DNA of 64,000 bases from Sphingobacterium sp. SRCM116780 (GCF_021442025.1 NZ_CP090446.1:3720001-3784000), one strand, 5' to 3'; counted from the stretch's first letter, positions 16,116-25,996 are shown. The notes: generated by a model not told the origin, from the sequence alone. Program-made: numbers and translations.

Positions 16116-17023
16116 TGCTCTTCTATCTTTTCTTTAGAAACAACTTTAGGAAGAAAGATCTTTTGTAAAAGAAGAGTCGCCCATGTTCCTGCTACGAATG
16201 GAAAAGTAAGCACACCTCCTACTTCACTGAGGATATTGTGGTCAATTAAAAAATCATCAATAAGAACGGTAATCAATACAGACAACAGCACCCATACTCC
16301 ATCTACTTTTTTGAAACCAGAAAAAACAATGGCAGAAAGTACTGCGTTAAAACCGAACAATCCCATATGGATCCCATCAATCGACTCTCCATTGACATGT
16401 GAAATATAAGCTCCCAATATTGATCCGACTAGACCATATAGTGCAGCAGCTGGTGAACTGATAAAAACTGCAATAAAGAAAATAACTCCTGAAAGAACAC
16501 CTCCTTGAAAAATCACTTCACCAAAAGCATTGGTACCCGTTAAAAAATCACTATAATCTACAGGTTCTATTTTTGCCGTTATCATTTCCGAAGGTAGAGT
16601 CTGAGTAAAGTGATGCAGAACAAAAACGCTAATCCATGTTATGAGAATAAAAGGAAAAGTAAATACTGGAATTTTCTTTTGAATAAAGAAATGCTGAATA
16701 ATGCTTGCTAGCGCTCCCCCTATGACAATAAGAACCCAGATCAATAATGTCGTCTGAAAGACAAAGGATAAAGCAACTCCTACAAGTGCCGCACTAAAAC
16801 CATATAATCCTGCATTGATTTCAGATTTATTATAATTCAACTTCATCGCGATATAGGTTCCTGTCGCTGTAGCGACTATGACAGCAACACCACCCTGCCA
16901 GCTTCCCATAAAAATACCGATCAGAAACAGAAGCCCAGTCCATCTGTTTTCCTGAAGCATGATTTGCCCGATTCCTTTTAAGATGTTATCGATAAAAGGA
17001 ATTTTCTCAAAAAATTTATCCAT
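16112..17023 (-). CDS. Urea transporter (UT/SLC14 family)
   Basis: A 303-aa inner-membrane channel for urea. The two internally homologous halves are visible: YGFSAALVGVALSF in the first and MGLFGFNAVLSAIVF in the second, each with the LFGFN-like UT signature, and FTFPFILITW versus LTFPFVAGTW pore segments. About ten helices are predicted. It sits between the nickel permease-like gene (20 bases upstream) and the TonB receptor, which it overlaps. The product would supply the cytosolic urease with substrate at low external urea. Confidence 0.92.
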   Translation of the reverse strand: MDKFFEKIPFIDNILKGIGQIMLQENRWTGLLFLIGIFMGSWQGGVAVIVATATGTYIAMKLNYNKSEINAGLYGFSAALVGVALSFVFQTTLLIWVLIVIGGALASIIQHFFIQKKIPVFTFPFILITWISVFVLHHFTQTLPSEMITAKIEPVDYSDFLTGTNAFGEVIFQGGVLSGVIFFIAVFISSPAAALYGLVGSILGAYISHVNGESIDGIHMGLFGFNAVLSAIVFSGFKKVDGVWVLLSVLITVLIDDFLIDHNILSEVGGVLTFPFVAGTWATLLLQKIFLPKVVSKEKIEEQ

Positions 17024-17043
17024 TGTTATTATTTATTTAATTT

Positions 17044-17745
17044 TTACCATCCTAAAAAAACCATTCCTATTCCGCAAACTGTCACTACAGCTCCGCTTAC
17101 AATTCCCATGTAGCGTTCCAATTTTTCTGTATTGAATAACGTGGAATAGCCGTAACGTCCCAATAACACCATCCCCAGCATTGTTAAAACTGTCGTTATT
17201 GTAAAAGAAGTAACTAAAATCATCGTTTCGTACATGGAATGTTTCACTCCTGAATAGAACAATAGCGGAATCAAAGGCTCACTTGGACCCATCACAAAAA
17301 TCATGAAAAGAACAAGCGGCGTAACTTTTATTCTTTTTTGAGGCATGACTATTTCTTCATGGTTGTGTTGGTAGACATAAACATCGTCTCCTAATACATC
17401 AAAATGTTTATGAGGTTTATTTCGAATAGCCTGAATTAGACCATAGATAAGATATACTCCACCAAAAGTAAGTAATGCCCATCCCGAAAAATTTCCTCTC
17501 AAATCCTGAAACCATGAAATTTTGTTAAGCTGCCAACCCAAGAAAACACCAATAAATCCCAATACTAAAGAACTCATCACATGTCCCAATCCGCAGATTA
17601 TTGTTAAAACTGCTGTTTTCATCCTACTCCATTTCTTTGATTTGGAGAGTACGATAAACGGCAGATAATGATCTGGTCCAGATGCGGTATGTATAAAACT
17701 TATCGAAACTGCACTTAATAAAAGTGCCCAAATCGTGCTATTCAT
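17044..17745 (-). CDS. UreH-like nickel permease (urease accessory membrane protein)
   Basis: A 233-aa protein with about six membrane helices. The first helix carries HTASGPDHYLPF, which resembles the HxxxxDH metal motif of NiCoT/UreH permeases. A His-rich loop (KPHKHFDVL and YVYQHNHEE) lies between helices three and four, often seen in nickel carriers. FVMGPSEPLIPLLFY forms the second conserved helix. The gene lies between ureD and the urea channel, so nickel delivery for urease is the likely role. The alternative is another member of the TauE/RcnA superfamily with export function. Confidence 0.85.
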   Translation of the reverse strand: MNSTIWALLLSAVSISFIHTASGPDHYLPFIVLSKSKKWSRMKTAVLTIICGLGHVMSSLVLGFIGVFLGWQLNKISWFQDLRGNFSGWALLTFGGVYLIYGLIQAIRNKPHKHFDVLGDDVYVYQHNHEEIVMPQKRIKVTPLVLFMIFVMGPSEPLIPLLFYSGVKHSMYETMILVTSFTITTVLTMLGMVLLGRYGYSTLFNTEKLERYMGIVSGAVVTVCGIGMVFLGW

Positions 17746-17822
17746 TTATTCATTGATTTTGTTACACCTATCCGTTTTATTCGCTGATTTAAATTTCAGT
17801 TCTAATAAGATAAACTTATATT

Positions 17823-18611
17823 TTATTCTAATGACCAGAGCGTTTCCTGAACGTGAAGAAAAAAGTTATACATCATTTCTCCTCCATGCCCTAAAGCCCT
17901 TAGTACAAATCCATTATTTTCCATTGCCGACACACCGATCTCCATTTCCTCATGATGCTTTTCTGAAGCTTTAATAATGGTTTCTATCAGTTCAGTCTTA
18001 TTCACATTGTCTTTTGTGCTAAAGAAAATAAGGGTTCCCTGATGCGTATACTGCTCTAGATTTCCTATACTGCTGATCGGAATCAGATCGGGCTGGATAA
18101 GTACATTGTCTTTTATAACTAATTTATTGTCATAATAAATTTCCATCAGGTTTTGAAATCGTTTTAATTTAAAAACCTCACCGTAATGCTTCCTTCCGCA
18201 AGTAATAATCTCACCAATAATGATCTGGCTATTTTTGCCAATATGAATCTGAGCTTTACTTTTGAAATTAGAATCTTCATGTGGAACTACCGGATGGGGT
18301 ACATAAGCAAAAGAAGTATTCTCCTGCATATGAACATTGAGTTCCTGAACAGCTTTATCTTTCATATTGAACAACCTCTGATAAGACTGTGATTGTAGCT
18401 GAAGTGAAGCTCCAGCTTCCAAAGAAACATCTAAATGATAGTGATCTCCATCCAGAATTCCTGGCGATGAACTCATAATCATCTGATAAAGTTTACCATC
18501 ACTTTTACGTTGTCCCACAGAAACTACTCGGAAAGGAAGAGTTACGTACAGATCTTTCACATACGATTTACCCTCTTTGTATCCAGCAATGATATTTAGT
18601 TGGCTGTCCAT
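17823..18611 (-). CDS. ureD: Urease accessory protein UreD
   Basis: A 262-aa scaffold protein which with UreF and UreG forms the complex that loads nickel into apo-urease. Family segments include MIMSSSPGILDGDHYHLDVSLEAGASLQLQSQSYQRLF, ENTSFAYVPHPVVPHEDSNFK and GKNSQIIIGEIITCGRKHYGE. Length fits UreD/UreH of other bacteria. It starts immediately after the ureG stop codon, without a gap. Cytosolic, no signal peptide. Confidence 0.92.
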   Translation of the reverse strand: MDSQLNIIAGYKEGKSYVKDLYVTLPFRVVSVGQRKSDGKLYQMIMSSSPGILDGDHYHLDVSLEAGASLQLQSQSYQRLFNMKDKAVQELNVHMQENTSFAYVPHPVVPHEDSNFKSKAQIHIGKNSQIIIGEIITCGRKHYGEVFKLKRFQNLMEIYYDNKLVIKDNVLIQPDLIPISSIGNLEQYTHQGTLIFFSTKDNVNKTELIETIIKASEKHHEEMEIGVSAMENNGFVLRALGHGGEMMYNFFLHVQETLWSLE

Positions 18612-19250
18612 TTATCTTACAAGATTCGGTTCTTCACATTCCTCCAGAAGCGCATATTTTTTGATCCAACCAATCACTTTATCAAGCCCTTCATCCGTTT
18701 TAAGGTTGGTGAATACGAAAGGACTTCCGTTTCTCATTCTTCTGGCATCTCTTTCCATCACTTCAAGACTAGCTCCTACATGTGGTGCAAGGTCTATTTT
18801 ATTAATGATCAATAGATCTGATCGTGTAATTCCAGGGCCACCTTTTCTAGGAATCTTTTCCCCTTCTGCTACATCAATGATAAAAATACTTACGTCAGCA
18901 AGATCAGGACTGAATGTTGCCGATAAATTATCACCTCCGCTTTCTATGAGAATCAATTCAATCTCTGGAAAACGTGCTGCCAACTCATCCACGGCTTCCA
19001 AATTCATACTTGCATCCTCACGAATAGCAGTATGAGGACATCCTCCTGTTTCTACTCCTATAATTCTTTCGTGAGGCAACAGGCTATTTTTAGCCATAAA
19101 TTCTGCATCTTCCTTCGTATAAATATCATTGGTAATTACTCCAAGATCATATGTCCCGAATAGTTTTCTGCTTAGACGTTCCAATAATGCTGTTTTCCCT
19201 GAACCTACAGGTCCAGCTACTCCTATTTTTATATATTTTCTGTTTTCCAT
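18612..19250 (-). CDS. ureG: Urease accessory GTPase UreG
   Basis: A 212-aa SIMIBI-class GTPase that drives nickel transfer to urease. The P-loop is [14 protein letters not shown] near residues 14-27. The metal motif is [19 protein letters not shown], with the Cys-Pro-His that binds nickel. [17 protein letters not shown] and the guanine-specificity [11 protein letters not shown] follow. All catalytic parts are present. It has no His-rich N-terminal tail as some UreG do. Confidence 0.97.
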   Translation of the reverse strand: MENRKYIKIGVAGPVGSGKTALLERLSRKLFGTYDLGVITNDIYTKEDAEFMAKNSLLPHERIIGVETGGCPHTAIREDASMNLEAVDELAARFPEIELILIESGGDNLSATFSPDLADVSIFIIDVAEGEKIPRKGGPGITRSDLLIINKIDLAPHVGASLEVMERDARRMRNGSPFVFTNLKTDEGLDKVIGWIKKYALLEECEEPNLVR

Positions 19251-19280
19251 TTTTTTAATTTTAAGTCGACTTATTGTAGA

Positions 19281-19979
19281 TCAGGACATATATAGCCTTG
19301 AGTACAACGTTTCATGTTGCATACATCGGATATCAAAAGATGTATTACAAAGACCCACTAAATCCCTTTCCAATTCGATCGTTTCTGTTACGGTCTTTTC
19401 CATTACTGCATACAAGGAGAATAAAATATCCTGGCCATCCAACTGCCCGAGTGGGACTAATTTTACTGCATTGGTAATCATTCCTGCTAACGAAGTGTAA
19501 TAAAACCCTAAGAGAGCTTGATATAAAGGAATACCCATCAGGCTTGCATACATGCCAAATACAATACAGTAATGAGAATTGGCTTCACGATTCAAAGTTG
19601 CTTTTTCGAAAGCTTCCATTAACGGGAAACTATCTTTCCTTTTAAATATCTTTATGAGACGCAGTCCAAGTTTTTGGCTTGCCTGACGGATTTCTTTTGG
19701 ACATTTTAAAGCATTGATTTCATTATCCAGCTCCAACAATGCCAGTAAGTTTTCCTGTTGCGTTGCTTCATAAGCAAGTCTCATGAACGCCCCATCGTTA
19801 TATTTAAGATTATGCTGAAGCATATTTTCTACAAATTCTTGAGCAGTCTGTCTGTTATATACAATTCTTTTCTGTACATATGTTTCAAGACCATTAGAAT
19901 GTGTATACCCCCCTATCGGCAGTGTGGGGTCTGAAAGATGTAACAGACCTGCCAGAAAATTCAAATTCATATTATTCAT
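19281..19979 (-). CDS. ureF: Urease accessory protein UreF
   Basis: A 232-aa all-helical protein which binds UreD and acts as checkpoint for UreG. The N-terminus shows the typical LLHLSDPTLPIGGYTHSNGLETYV motif, and ASLMGIPLYQALLGFYYTSLAGMITNAVKLVPLGQLDGQ is the conserved C-terminal half. The first codons overlap the end of ureE by eight bases. Length slightly above the E. coli-type 220-230 aa and unremarkable. Confidence 0.95.
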   Translation of the reverse strand: MNNMNLNFLAGLLHLSDPTLPIGGYTHSNGLETYVQKRIVYNRQTAQEFVENMLQHNLKYNDGAFMRLAYEATQQENLLALLELDNEINALKCPKEIRQASQKLGLRLIKIFKRKDSFPLMEAFEKATLNREANSHYCIVFGMYASLMGIPLYQALLGFYYTSLAGMITNAVKLVPLGQLDGQDILFSLYAVMEKTVTETIELERDLVGLCNTSFDIRCMQHETLYSRLYMS

Positions 19980-20484
19980 CTTTTGAAGAAGCCATTTTTA
20001 ATATTTTAGTAAATATGGTGGAACCTAAACTTGTATGCCCATGAGGTTCTACATTAGATTTTAAAAGATTAAGCAGTTTTACATGTTGTCTCTCAGGAGC
20101 AAATCCGCTGGCTTCCAGCCATCTGTACATCGGCATTTCAAACGGCAGCAGTACTTTATCTTCCTGAATAAATAGGGGAATATGTTTGTTCCCGATTTCA
20201 TAACAGACAGTTCCCATTTCCAGCATAGAAGAAGGCGACATAACAATAGCTTCGCTCTCTAAAACATTAACTGCAATTATTTTCTGTTCATTTTTGAAAA
20301 GAATATCGCCTTCCCTTAGGCGCTGCCCTTCTCTCAGAAATTTAATAGCAATATCTTCTCCACTACGTGTTTTTTTTCGCTGAATTCTCTTTGTACATTC
20401 AAACCATTCTAGATCGAGATAATCTATTGATCTTTCATTGATAGGGTATTCGGAAATATTACCTATCGTTTCATTAATAATCAT
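19972..20484 (-). CDS. ureE: Urease accessory nickel chaperone UreE
   Basis: A 170-aa dimeric protein that stores and hands over nickel. The N-terminal peptide-binding domain holds KRIQRKKTRSGEDIAIKF and the C-terminal metal domain contains MLEMGTVCYEIGNKHIPLF, where the His of NKHIPL is the conserved nickel ligand. The C-terminal tail lacks the His-rich stretch seen in Klebsiella UreE. It starts inside the stop codon of the barrel-protein gene, one base overlap, hence coupled. Confidence 0.93.
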   Translation of the reverse strand: MIINETIGNISEYPINERSIDYLDLEWFECTKRIQRKKTRSGEDIAIKFLREGQRLREGDILFKNEQKIIAVNVLESEAIVMSPSSMLEMGTVCYEIGNKHIPLFIQEDKVLLPFEMPMYRWLEASGFAPERQHVKLLNLLKSNVEPHGHTSLGSTIFTKILKMASSKDE

Positions 20485-21140
20485 TAATTGTCAGATCTTT
20501 TTTTGAAATTAAAATTCTTAGAAATTCCACCTCCGAAAGTGGAACCACTTATTCCGGCTACATAATCTCTGGTCCATCCCTCTCCTTTCACTTTTGTCTG
20601 AAGCATAGAAAGCTCAGCAAACTTGAATTTCAGTGCCCATCCACCGCCAAGGAATACGGCAAATAAAGGATAAGCGCGAAGACGATAACCATTAAAATTT
20701 TGCATGGAAGCAGAAACATCAGACGATTTCTTTCCCCAGACATAATGCGCATCGACCTGCCCTATCAGTGCAAAATATTTTCCTAATGAAAGTGATGGAC
20801 TATACCAAACTCCCGCTTCATTCTGCTTGTAAACCATACGATCATTGACAGCATCTTTTGCAAAGGCATAATTGACCCCAATTACATCATTGTTGTTGAT
20901 AAAATATCCAACACCTATTGGCACACCCGCATTGCTACTGGTTCCTAAAGAACTGCTACTGCCAGAAGGGCTATTCGTTTTAGAATAATCAAAAGAACCG
21001 TAGATCATGAACTGCCCTTTAGGCCCGTCATCGGTATCTTTAAGTCTCATTCCTCCTAAAACTTGGGCATTCACTGAGGTTGAGAATAAAAACATTCCAA
21101 CTATCCCAAAGCAAAAAACTATTTTATTAAAGTATTTCAT
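20484..21140 (-). CDS. Exported outer-membrane barrel-like protein inside urease operon
   Basis: A 218-aa protein with a signal peptide ending SVNAQ. It contains alternating strands (IGVGYFINNNDVIGVNYAFA, LSLGKYFALIGQVDAHYVWG) and ends in GGGISKNFNFKKRSDN, so a small beta barrel of 8 strands is likely. It lies between ureC and ureE and overlaps ureE by one base. Such a gene is not part of canonical urease operons. It could be an outer-membrane porin for urea, or nickel, or a lipid-linked structural protein. I do not recognise a named family. Confidence 0.75.
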   Translation of the reverse strand: MKYFNKIVFCFGIVGMFLFSTSVNAQVLGGMRLKDTDDGPKGQFMIYGSFDYSKTNSPSGSSSSLGTSSNAGVPIGVGYFINNNDVIGVNYAFAKDAVNDRMVYKQNEAGVWYSPSLSLGKYFALIGQVDAHYVWGKKSSDVSASMQNFNGYRLRAYPLFAVFLGGGWALKFKFAELSMLQTKVKGEGWTRDYVAGISGSTFGGGISKNFNFKKRSDN

Positions 21141-21207
21141 TTGATATCTTTTTTATTTTTTGAGAAAGGCTCGGCAAGAATTCCGAGCCTTTAAAAAACG
21201 GTAATAT

Positions 21208-22929
21208 TTAGAATAAGTAATACAATTGTGTTAAGGGAAGTTTTTCCGCTGGTTCACATGTAATATATTCTCCATCTACTGTTACTTTGTAGTTTTCAGG
21301 ATTCACTTCAATCGAAGGAGTTTTATCGTTATGAATAAGATCTGCTTTAGAAATATTTCTACAGTTTTTAACTGGAAGAATCATTTTATCCAGCTTATAT
21401 GAAGAAATAGAGCCATTATCGATCGATATTTGCGAAACAAAAGTAGCACAGGTGCCAAATTTAGCTTTACCATGAGCACCAAACATATTTCTGTAAATTA
21501 CAGGCTGCGGTGTCGGGATAGAGGCATTAGGATCGCCCATTTTTGCAGCAACAACAAAACCACCTTTTAAGATCATCTCTGGTTTTACGCCAAATAATGC
21601 AGGTTTCCAGATCACCAAGTCTGCTAATTTACCAGGCTCAATAGATCCTACATATGCTGAAATACCATGAGCAATCGCTGGATTTATGGTATACTTTGCA
21701 ATGTATCTTTTAGCGCGGTAATTATCATTCTCAACTCCTTGATCTTCTTTCAACGATCCTCTTTGCTCCTTCATTTTGCTTGCTGTCTGCCAGGTTCTTG
21801 TGATCACCTCTCCTGGTCTTCCCATCGCCTGAGAATCGGAACTCATGATGCTGAATACGCCCATATCATGCAGGATATCTTCTGCAGCAATTGTTTCAGG
21901 ACGAATACGTGAATCAGCAAAAGCAACATCTTCAGGAATATTTTTACTTAAATGGTGACATACCATCAGCATATCCAGATGCTCATCTATTGTATTGATT
22001 GTATAAGGACGTGTAGGGTTTGTTGAGGCAGGAAGCACATTTGGATACATTGCCGCTTTAATAATGTCGGGTGCATGTCCTCCTCCTGCTCCTTCTGTAT
22101 GGAAGGTATGAATTACTCTTCCATTTATTGCTGTCATCGTATCTTCCAAAAAGCCACCTTCATTCAACGTGTCGGTATGGATGGCCACTTGAACATCATA
22201 TTTATCAGCTACTTTTAATGAAGCATCAATGGTTGCAGTCGTTGCTCCCCAGTCCTCATGAATTTTTATTCCCAAGGCCCCTGCTTCTACCTGTTCTTCA
22301 ATAGGTTCTTCAGCAGAACAGTTCCCTTTTCCAAAAAATCCTAAGTTCATCGGATATTCTTCTGCTGCCTCCAACATTTTTTGAATATTGAACTTTCCTG
22401 GAGTACAAGTCGTCGCATTTGTTCCATCATTAGGACCTGTCCCACCTCCTATCATAGTGGTAATTCCACTATATAAAGAAGTATCAATCTGCTGCGGGCA
22501 GATATAATGGATGTGCGTATCAATTCCTCCTGCTGTTACAATATATCCTTTTCCTCCATGAACTTCTGTAGAAGCGCCAATGATCATATTGGGAGAAACT
22601 CCATCCATAGTATCAGGATTTCCTGCCTTACCAACACCGACGATTTTCCCATCTTTGATACCAATATCCGCTTTTACAATTCCCCAGTGATCAATTATTG
22701 TCGCTCCTGTGATACAAAGGTCTAATACACCCTCGTCTCTTTTTGCACTTACATTCTGACCCATTCCGTCACGAACTGTTTTTCCACCGCCGAATACTGC
22801 TTCATCGCCATAATGAGTGAAATCTTTTTCTATCTCAATAATTAATTCGGTATCTCCTAGACGGATTCTATCTCCGGCTGTAGGTCCTAATATATTGGCG
22901 TATTGTTTTCTGTCTACCTTTAAACTCAT
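21208..22929 (-). CDS. ureC: Urease alpha subunit
   Basis: The 573-aa catalytic subunit hydrolyses urea to ammonia and carbamate with two nickel ions. All active-site residues are found: His139 and His141 in [10 protein letters not shown], the carbamylated Lys222 in [11 protein letters not shown], His251 in [10 protein letters not shown], His277 in [14 protein letters not shown], the flap Cys324 and His325 in MVCHHLSKN, and Asp365 in [10 protein letters not shown]. Length is about that of Klebsiella UreC (567). The frame is intact, so the enzyme should be functional. It is followed by the barrel gene after 67 bases. Confidence 0.99.
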   Translation of the reverse strand: MSLKVDRKQYANILGPTAGDRIRLGDTELIIEIEKDFTHYGDEAVFGGGKTVRDGMGQNVSAKRDEGVLDLCITGATIIDHWGIVKADIGIKDGKIVGVGKAGNPDTMDGVSPNMIIGASTEVHGGKGYIVTAGGIDTHIHYICPQQIDTSLYSGITTMIGGGTGPNDGTNATTCTPGKFNIQKMLEAAEEYPMNLGFFGKGNCSAEEPIEEQVEAGALGIKIHEDWGATTATIDASLKVADKYDVQVAIHTDTLNEGGFLEDTMTAINGRVIHTFHTEGAGGGHAPDIIKAAMYPNVLPASTNPTRPYTINTIDEHLDMLMVCHHLSKNIPEDVAFADSRIRPETIAAEDILHDMGVFSIMSSDSQAMGRPGEVITRTWQTASKMKEQRGSLKEDQGVENDNYRAKRYIAKYTINPAIAHGISAYVGSIEPGKLADLVIWKPALFGVKPEMILKGGFVVAAKMGDPNASIPTPQPVIYRNMFGAHGKAKFGTCATFVSQISIDNGSISSYKLDKMILPVKNCRNISKADLIHNDKTPSIEVNPENYKVTVDGEYITCEPAEKLPLTQLYYLF

Positions 22930-22930
22930 C

Positions 22931-23302
22931 TTAGTAGTTTTTAAAATTTAACTGTTTGGCTTTAGCAAGACTTTCTTTTTTCTGTGCTTCGGAATCTACC
23001 TGTCCATCCACAAGATTATTGAAACCCGCAGCCTTTTTATTTCCTCCAATTTCTACAAGCGTTACTTCTTTTTCTTCGCCTGGTTCAAAACGAACTGCTG
23101 TGCTTGCAACAATATTCAATCTTTTACCAAAAGCTTTTTCGCGGTCAAAGCTCATAGCTTTATTCACTTCGAAAAAATGAAAATGAGAACCCACCTGAAT
23201 AGGACGGTCTCCTGTATTTACTACTTTTATGGTTACAGTTTCTCTGCCTTCATTGCAGATGATCGTACCTTCTTTTACAAAAATTTCTCCTGGTATCATC
23301 AT
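22931..23302 (-). CDS. ureB: Urease beta subunit
   Basis: A 123-aa structural subunit. The start [12 protein letters not shown], the segment [24 protein letters not shown] and [16 protein letters not shown] are diagnostic. It lies 11 bases after ureA and one base before ureC. A C-terminal extension ([20 protein letters not shown]) is slightly longer than in enterobacterial UreB. Confidence 0.97.
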   Translation of the reverse strand: MMIPGEIFVKEGTIICNEGRETVTIKVVNTGDRPIQVGSHFHFFEVNKAMSFDREKAFGKRLNIVASTAVRFEPGEEKEVTLVEIGGNKKAAGFNNLVDGQVDSEAQKKESLAKAKQLNFKNY

Positions 23303-23313
23303 ACTTTTAAATT

Positions 23314-23616
23314 TTAACGAATTGGATTATGTACGGTTACAAGTTTGGTTCCATCTGGAAAAGTAGCCTCGATTTGAACATCATGGATCATGTCAGCAAC
23401 ACCAGGCATTACATCATCTATGGTAAGAATCTGTGCCCCTTCTTGCATCAGTTCTGCTACCTTTTTACCGTCTCTGGCACCTTCCAGTAAAAAATGACTG
23501 ATAAGAGCTATCGATTCAGGATAGTTTAGTTTAAGGCCCCTAGCCTTTCTTTTAAGAGCTAGCTCTCCTGCCATATGAAGCATGAGTTTCTCTGTTTCTC
23601 TGGGAGTTAAATGCAT
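23314..23616 (-). CDS. ureA: Urease gamma subunit
   Basis: A 100-aa structural subunit. [20 protein letters not shown] at the N-terminus and [36 protein letters not shown] at the C-terminus are diagnostic of UreA. It is the first gene of the urease operon on the minus strand. Upstream lies a 154-bp gap with an inverted repeat, probably the promoter region. Confidence 0.98.
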   Translation of the reverse strand: MHLTPRETEKLMLHMAGELALKRKARGLKLNYPESIALISHFLLEGARDGKKVAELMQEGAQILTIDDVMPGVADMIHDVQIEATFPDGTKLVTVHNPIR

Positions 23617-23651
23617 ATTGTTTTATTTAAAATTGAACATACGTCATCTTG

Positions 23652-23674
23652 TTTGCCTTTCTAATACAGGCAAA
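23652..23674. promoter_or_regulatory. Inverted repeat upstream of ureA (candidate operator or leader hairpin)
   Basis: TTTGCCT and AGGCAAA form a perfect 7-bp stem around nine bases, 36 bases upstream of the ureA start. It does not fit the NikR consensus. Either an operator or a 5'-UTR hairpin. Confidence 0.45.
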
Positions 23675-23770
23675 TAAAGAAGTATTGATAAAAATTGAAA
23701 AATGGGGATGGATCTTACAGATAAGTATCTAAATACAAATCATATGAATCCATTAATTAAAAAGAAGGGA

Positions 23771-24142
23771 TTACCGACCAGCTATCTGTAAAGCATGATA
23801 TAAGATATATCTTGGTATACTCGTATAATTGTAATTGGGAACAGCAAGCGGCTGTGTATGGAGAAAAGAAGTCTCGAAAAAACAACTGATATATTCGCGA
23901 ACACCGATAGCATAATCAAATTTTACTTTTTCGAGATCATCAGAATCTAAATCATCTTGGACATCAGATAAACTATATAGTTCAGTTTGGCTCTGATGAT
24001 CTAATTTTTGTAAATGTTTATTTTTTGTGGGTTCTTTAGATAAAGATGAAGAGCTATTATTTATATGAGCATACAAGCCTGCACACAAAGCTGTAGAAAA
24101 CAGCAAAAAGAAGAACAGGACAATTTTATTTTTCATACTCAT
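23771..24142 (-). CDS. Small exported protein upstream of urease operon, unknown
   Basis: A 123-aa protein with an N-terminal hydrophobic segment (KIVLFFFLLFSTALCAGLYA) which may be a signal peptide with a Cys near its end or a membrane anchor. The body has a Ser/Lys-rich linker, an acidic DVQDDLDSDDLEK run and a hydrophobic aromatic C-terminus (SIPRYILYHALQIAGR). I do not recognise it. It is transcribed in the same direction as ureA, 154 bases upstream, so it may belong to the same island. A second ATG two codons later is an alternative start. Confidence 0.6.
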   Translation of the reverse strand: MSMKNKIVLFFFLLFSTALCAGLYAHINNSSSSLSKEPTKNKHLQKLDHQSQTELYSLSDVQDDLDSDDLEKVKFDYAIGVREYISCFFETSFLHTQPLAVPNYNYTSIPRYILYHALQIAGR

Positions 24143-24390
24143 TTAATATTAAAGTAAATTTATATCAATCATAAACTTCTGCCTATCAAAAAGATCATTT
24201 AAAATGTTCAAAATCGTGACAAAAATGAATAGTTTAACAAAATCGTAGTATTTCGAGGCCTTTTTGTGAAGTTTTTTTATTTAAAATATAAATCTTCTAA
24301 GTTGGGGTAATAATTTTTAGCCTATCATATTTTTCCTAATTCTTTCCTAAATTGAATCTCAATTTTGTTGTATAAATAAATTTTAACGTT

Positions 24391-24591
24391 ATGGTAAATT
24401 GGAATTTAATTAACAGCAGAACGATCAGAAAGGATATTGTAACCTATATTACAAGAAATTATCCATCTGTGGTAGTAGATTCTATTGAGAAAAAAGAGGA
24501 TGCTTATAGAATAAATTTAATGAATGACTTCTATTTGATGTTTAATAAAAAAGGAGATTTTGTTGAAATGGAAAAAGGAAGACCAAATTAA
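24391..24591 (+). CDS. Small PepSY-like domain protein
   Basis: A 66-aa product, soluble and without signal. The layout (IRKDIVTYITRNYPSVVVDSIEKKEDAYRINL then LMFNKKGDFVEME) resembles one repeat of a PepSY-like/DUF2874 domain, which usually comes in exported form. Here no signal peptide is seen, which is odd. A separate gene with its own terminator (24631-24669). Confidence 0.6.
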   Translation: MVNWNLINSRTIRKDIVTYITRNYPSVVVDSIEKKEDAYRINLMNDFYLMFNKKGDFVEMEKGRPN

Positions 24592-24630
24592 AAGCAACTT
24601 TGATTTGAAGGTTAATTGATAAGTAATAAA

Positions 24631-24669
24631 TTAGGTGAGTAGCGCATTCCTTTTTTGCTACTCACCTAA
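24631..24669. terminator. Hairpin terminator, 13-bp perfect stem
   Basis: Arms TTAGGTGAGTAGC and GCTACTCACCTAA are perfect complements; the loop holds a T run. It lies 40 bases after the 66-aa gene and between convergent genes, so it may serve both strands. Confidence 0.75.
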
Positions 24670-24795
24670 TTACTTTGCCTTAACTTCTATTATTGATATT
24701 CTTAGAAATATCATAAGATATTATCTGTCTATAAATTTTTTTACTCCTATCATAGAACTACAATAGAAAGACACTTCATTTTGGGATAAATATTG

Positions 24796-25977
24796 TTATT
24801 TAATTTCTCTAAAAATTCTAAGCTTTGTCGACATAATAAACATCATAATACCAAAGAAAGCAAATAAGCCATAGGAATAACGTAAACTAGATAGCTCAGC
24901 GATATATCCGATTAAAGGAGGCCCCATTAAAAAACCTAGGAAACTGATACTAGATACCATTGCTAATGCTACTCCAGAAGGTACTTTCTTATTTTGTCCT
25001 GCAACACTGTATACTGTAGGAACATTGCAGGCAACACCAAGGCCAACCATCATAAAGGCCAACGTACAAATATAAAAATGAGGAAAAATAACGGAAGTCA
25101 TCATACCAACAAACATCAAAACCCCACTAATTTGTAAGGTGCGCCGTCTGCCTATTTTGCTAATAACAAAGTCGCCTATAAATCGTCCAAGAGCCATCAT
25201 GATCATAAATGATGCATAACCCACAATAACAAATTGCTGAGGAGCATGAACAATCTCTTTAAAATAGACTCCACTCCAGTCAAACATTGCTCCTTCTGTT
25301 GCCATACTAAAGAACCCGATAATCCCTAATTGTACTAAGCTACTTTCTGGTTTAGAGAAAAACGAAGTTTTTTTTGTTTGCTGTGCCTTTCCTGGAACCA
25401 AATATTTGTAATTTACTAACGTGTTCAAGATAACTAATACTAGGATGATCAGAAAGTGAGGTATCGTATCTATCGAAATATTCATGGTCAATAGACCAAT
25501 AAGTGCACCTGTAAAACCTGCAATACTCCAAGCGCCATGAAAAGAGGACATGATTGATTTCTTAAAAATCTTTTCAACAGCCACCCCTTGTGTATTTACA
25601 GCAATATTGGACATATTACCAAGTACCCCAAAGAGAAACAAGATCGCGCCTAATTCCCAGGCATTGCGCGTAAATCCAATCATACATAAGATCATTGCAT
25701 AGATAATCACCACAATACGAAGTACTTTGGCACTACCATATGTTGTCACTAATCTCCCAGATAGGGCCATCGTGACCAATTGGCCAACAGGTAGCATCAA
25801 TAGAATGGTACCCAGCTGACCTTCTGTTAAATGCAATCGTTCCTTAATGATTGGTATCCGACTTGCCCAAGAGGCAAAAGCTAATCCTTGACAAAAATAA
25901 AACAAGGATACTGCAATTCGGATACGATTACGTTTGTTATAGAGTTCTTCTTCTGGGGAGGTTAAGGGTGCTTCCAT
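24796..25977 (-). CDS. MFS transporter, YbjJ-like
   Basis: A 393-aa inner-membrane protein with 12 predicted helices. The family is recognised from FYFCQGLAFASWASRIPIIKERLHLTEGQLG in helix one and its loop, and GRFIGDFVISKIGRRRTLQISG in the loop of the second half, typical of the YbjJ/FucP-like group. Substrate unknown. It has its own promoter box (TACCTTTG at 25997-26004). The gene upstream, 143 bases away and in the same orientation, is the TnpB-like gene, which makes this transporter a candidate regulated neighbour. Confidence 0.92.
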   Translation of the reverse strand: MEAPLTSPEEELYNKRNRIRIAVSLFYFCQGLAFASWASRIPIIKERLHLTEGQLGTILLMLPVGQLVTMALSGRLVTTYGSAKVLRIVVIIYAMILCMIGFTRNAWELGAILFLFGVLGNMSNIAVNTQGVAVEKIFKKSIMSSFHGAWSIAGFTGALIGLLTMNISIDTIPHFLIILVLVILNTLVNYKYLVPGKAQQTKKTSFFSKPESSLVQLGIIGFFSMATEGAMFDWSGVYFKEIVHAPQQFVIVGYASFMIMMALGRFIGDFVISKIGRRRTLQISGVLMFVGMMTSVIFPHFYICTLAFMMVGLGVACNVPTVYSVAGQNKKVPSGVALAMVSSISFLGFLMGPPLIGYIAELSSLRYSYGLFAFFGIMMFIMSTKLRIFREIK

Positions 25978-25996
25978 GCTTGTTTATTTGAGTAGC

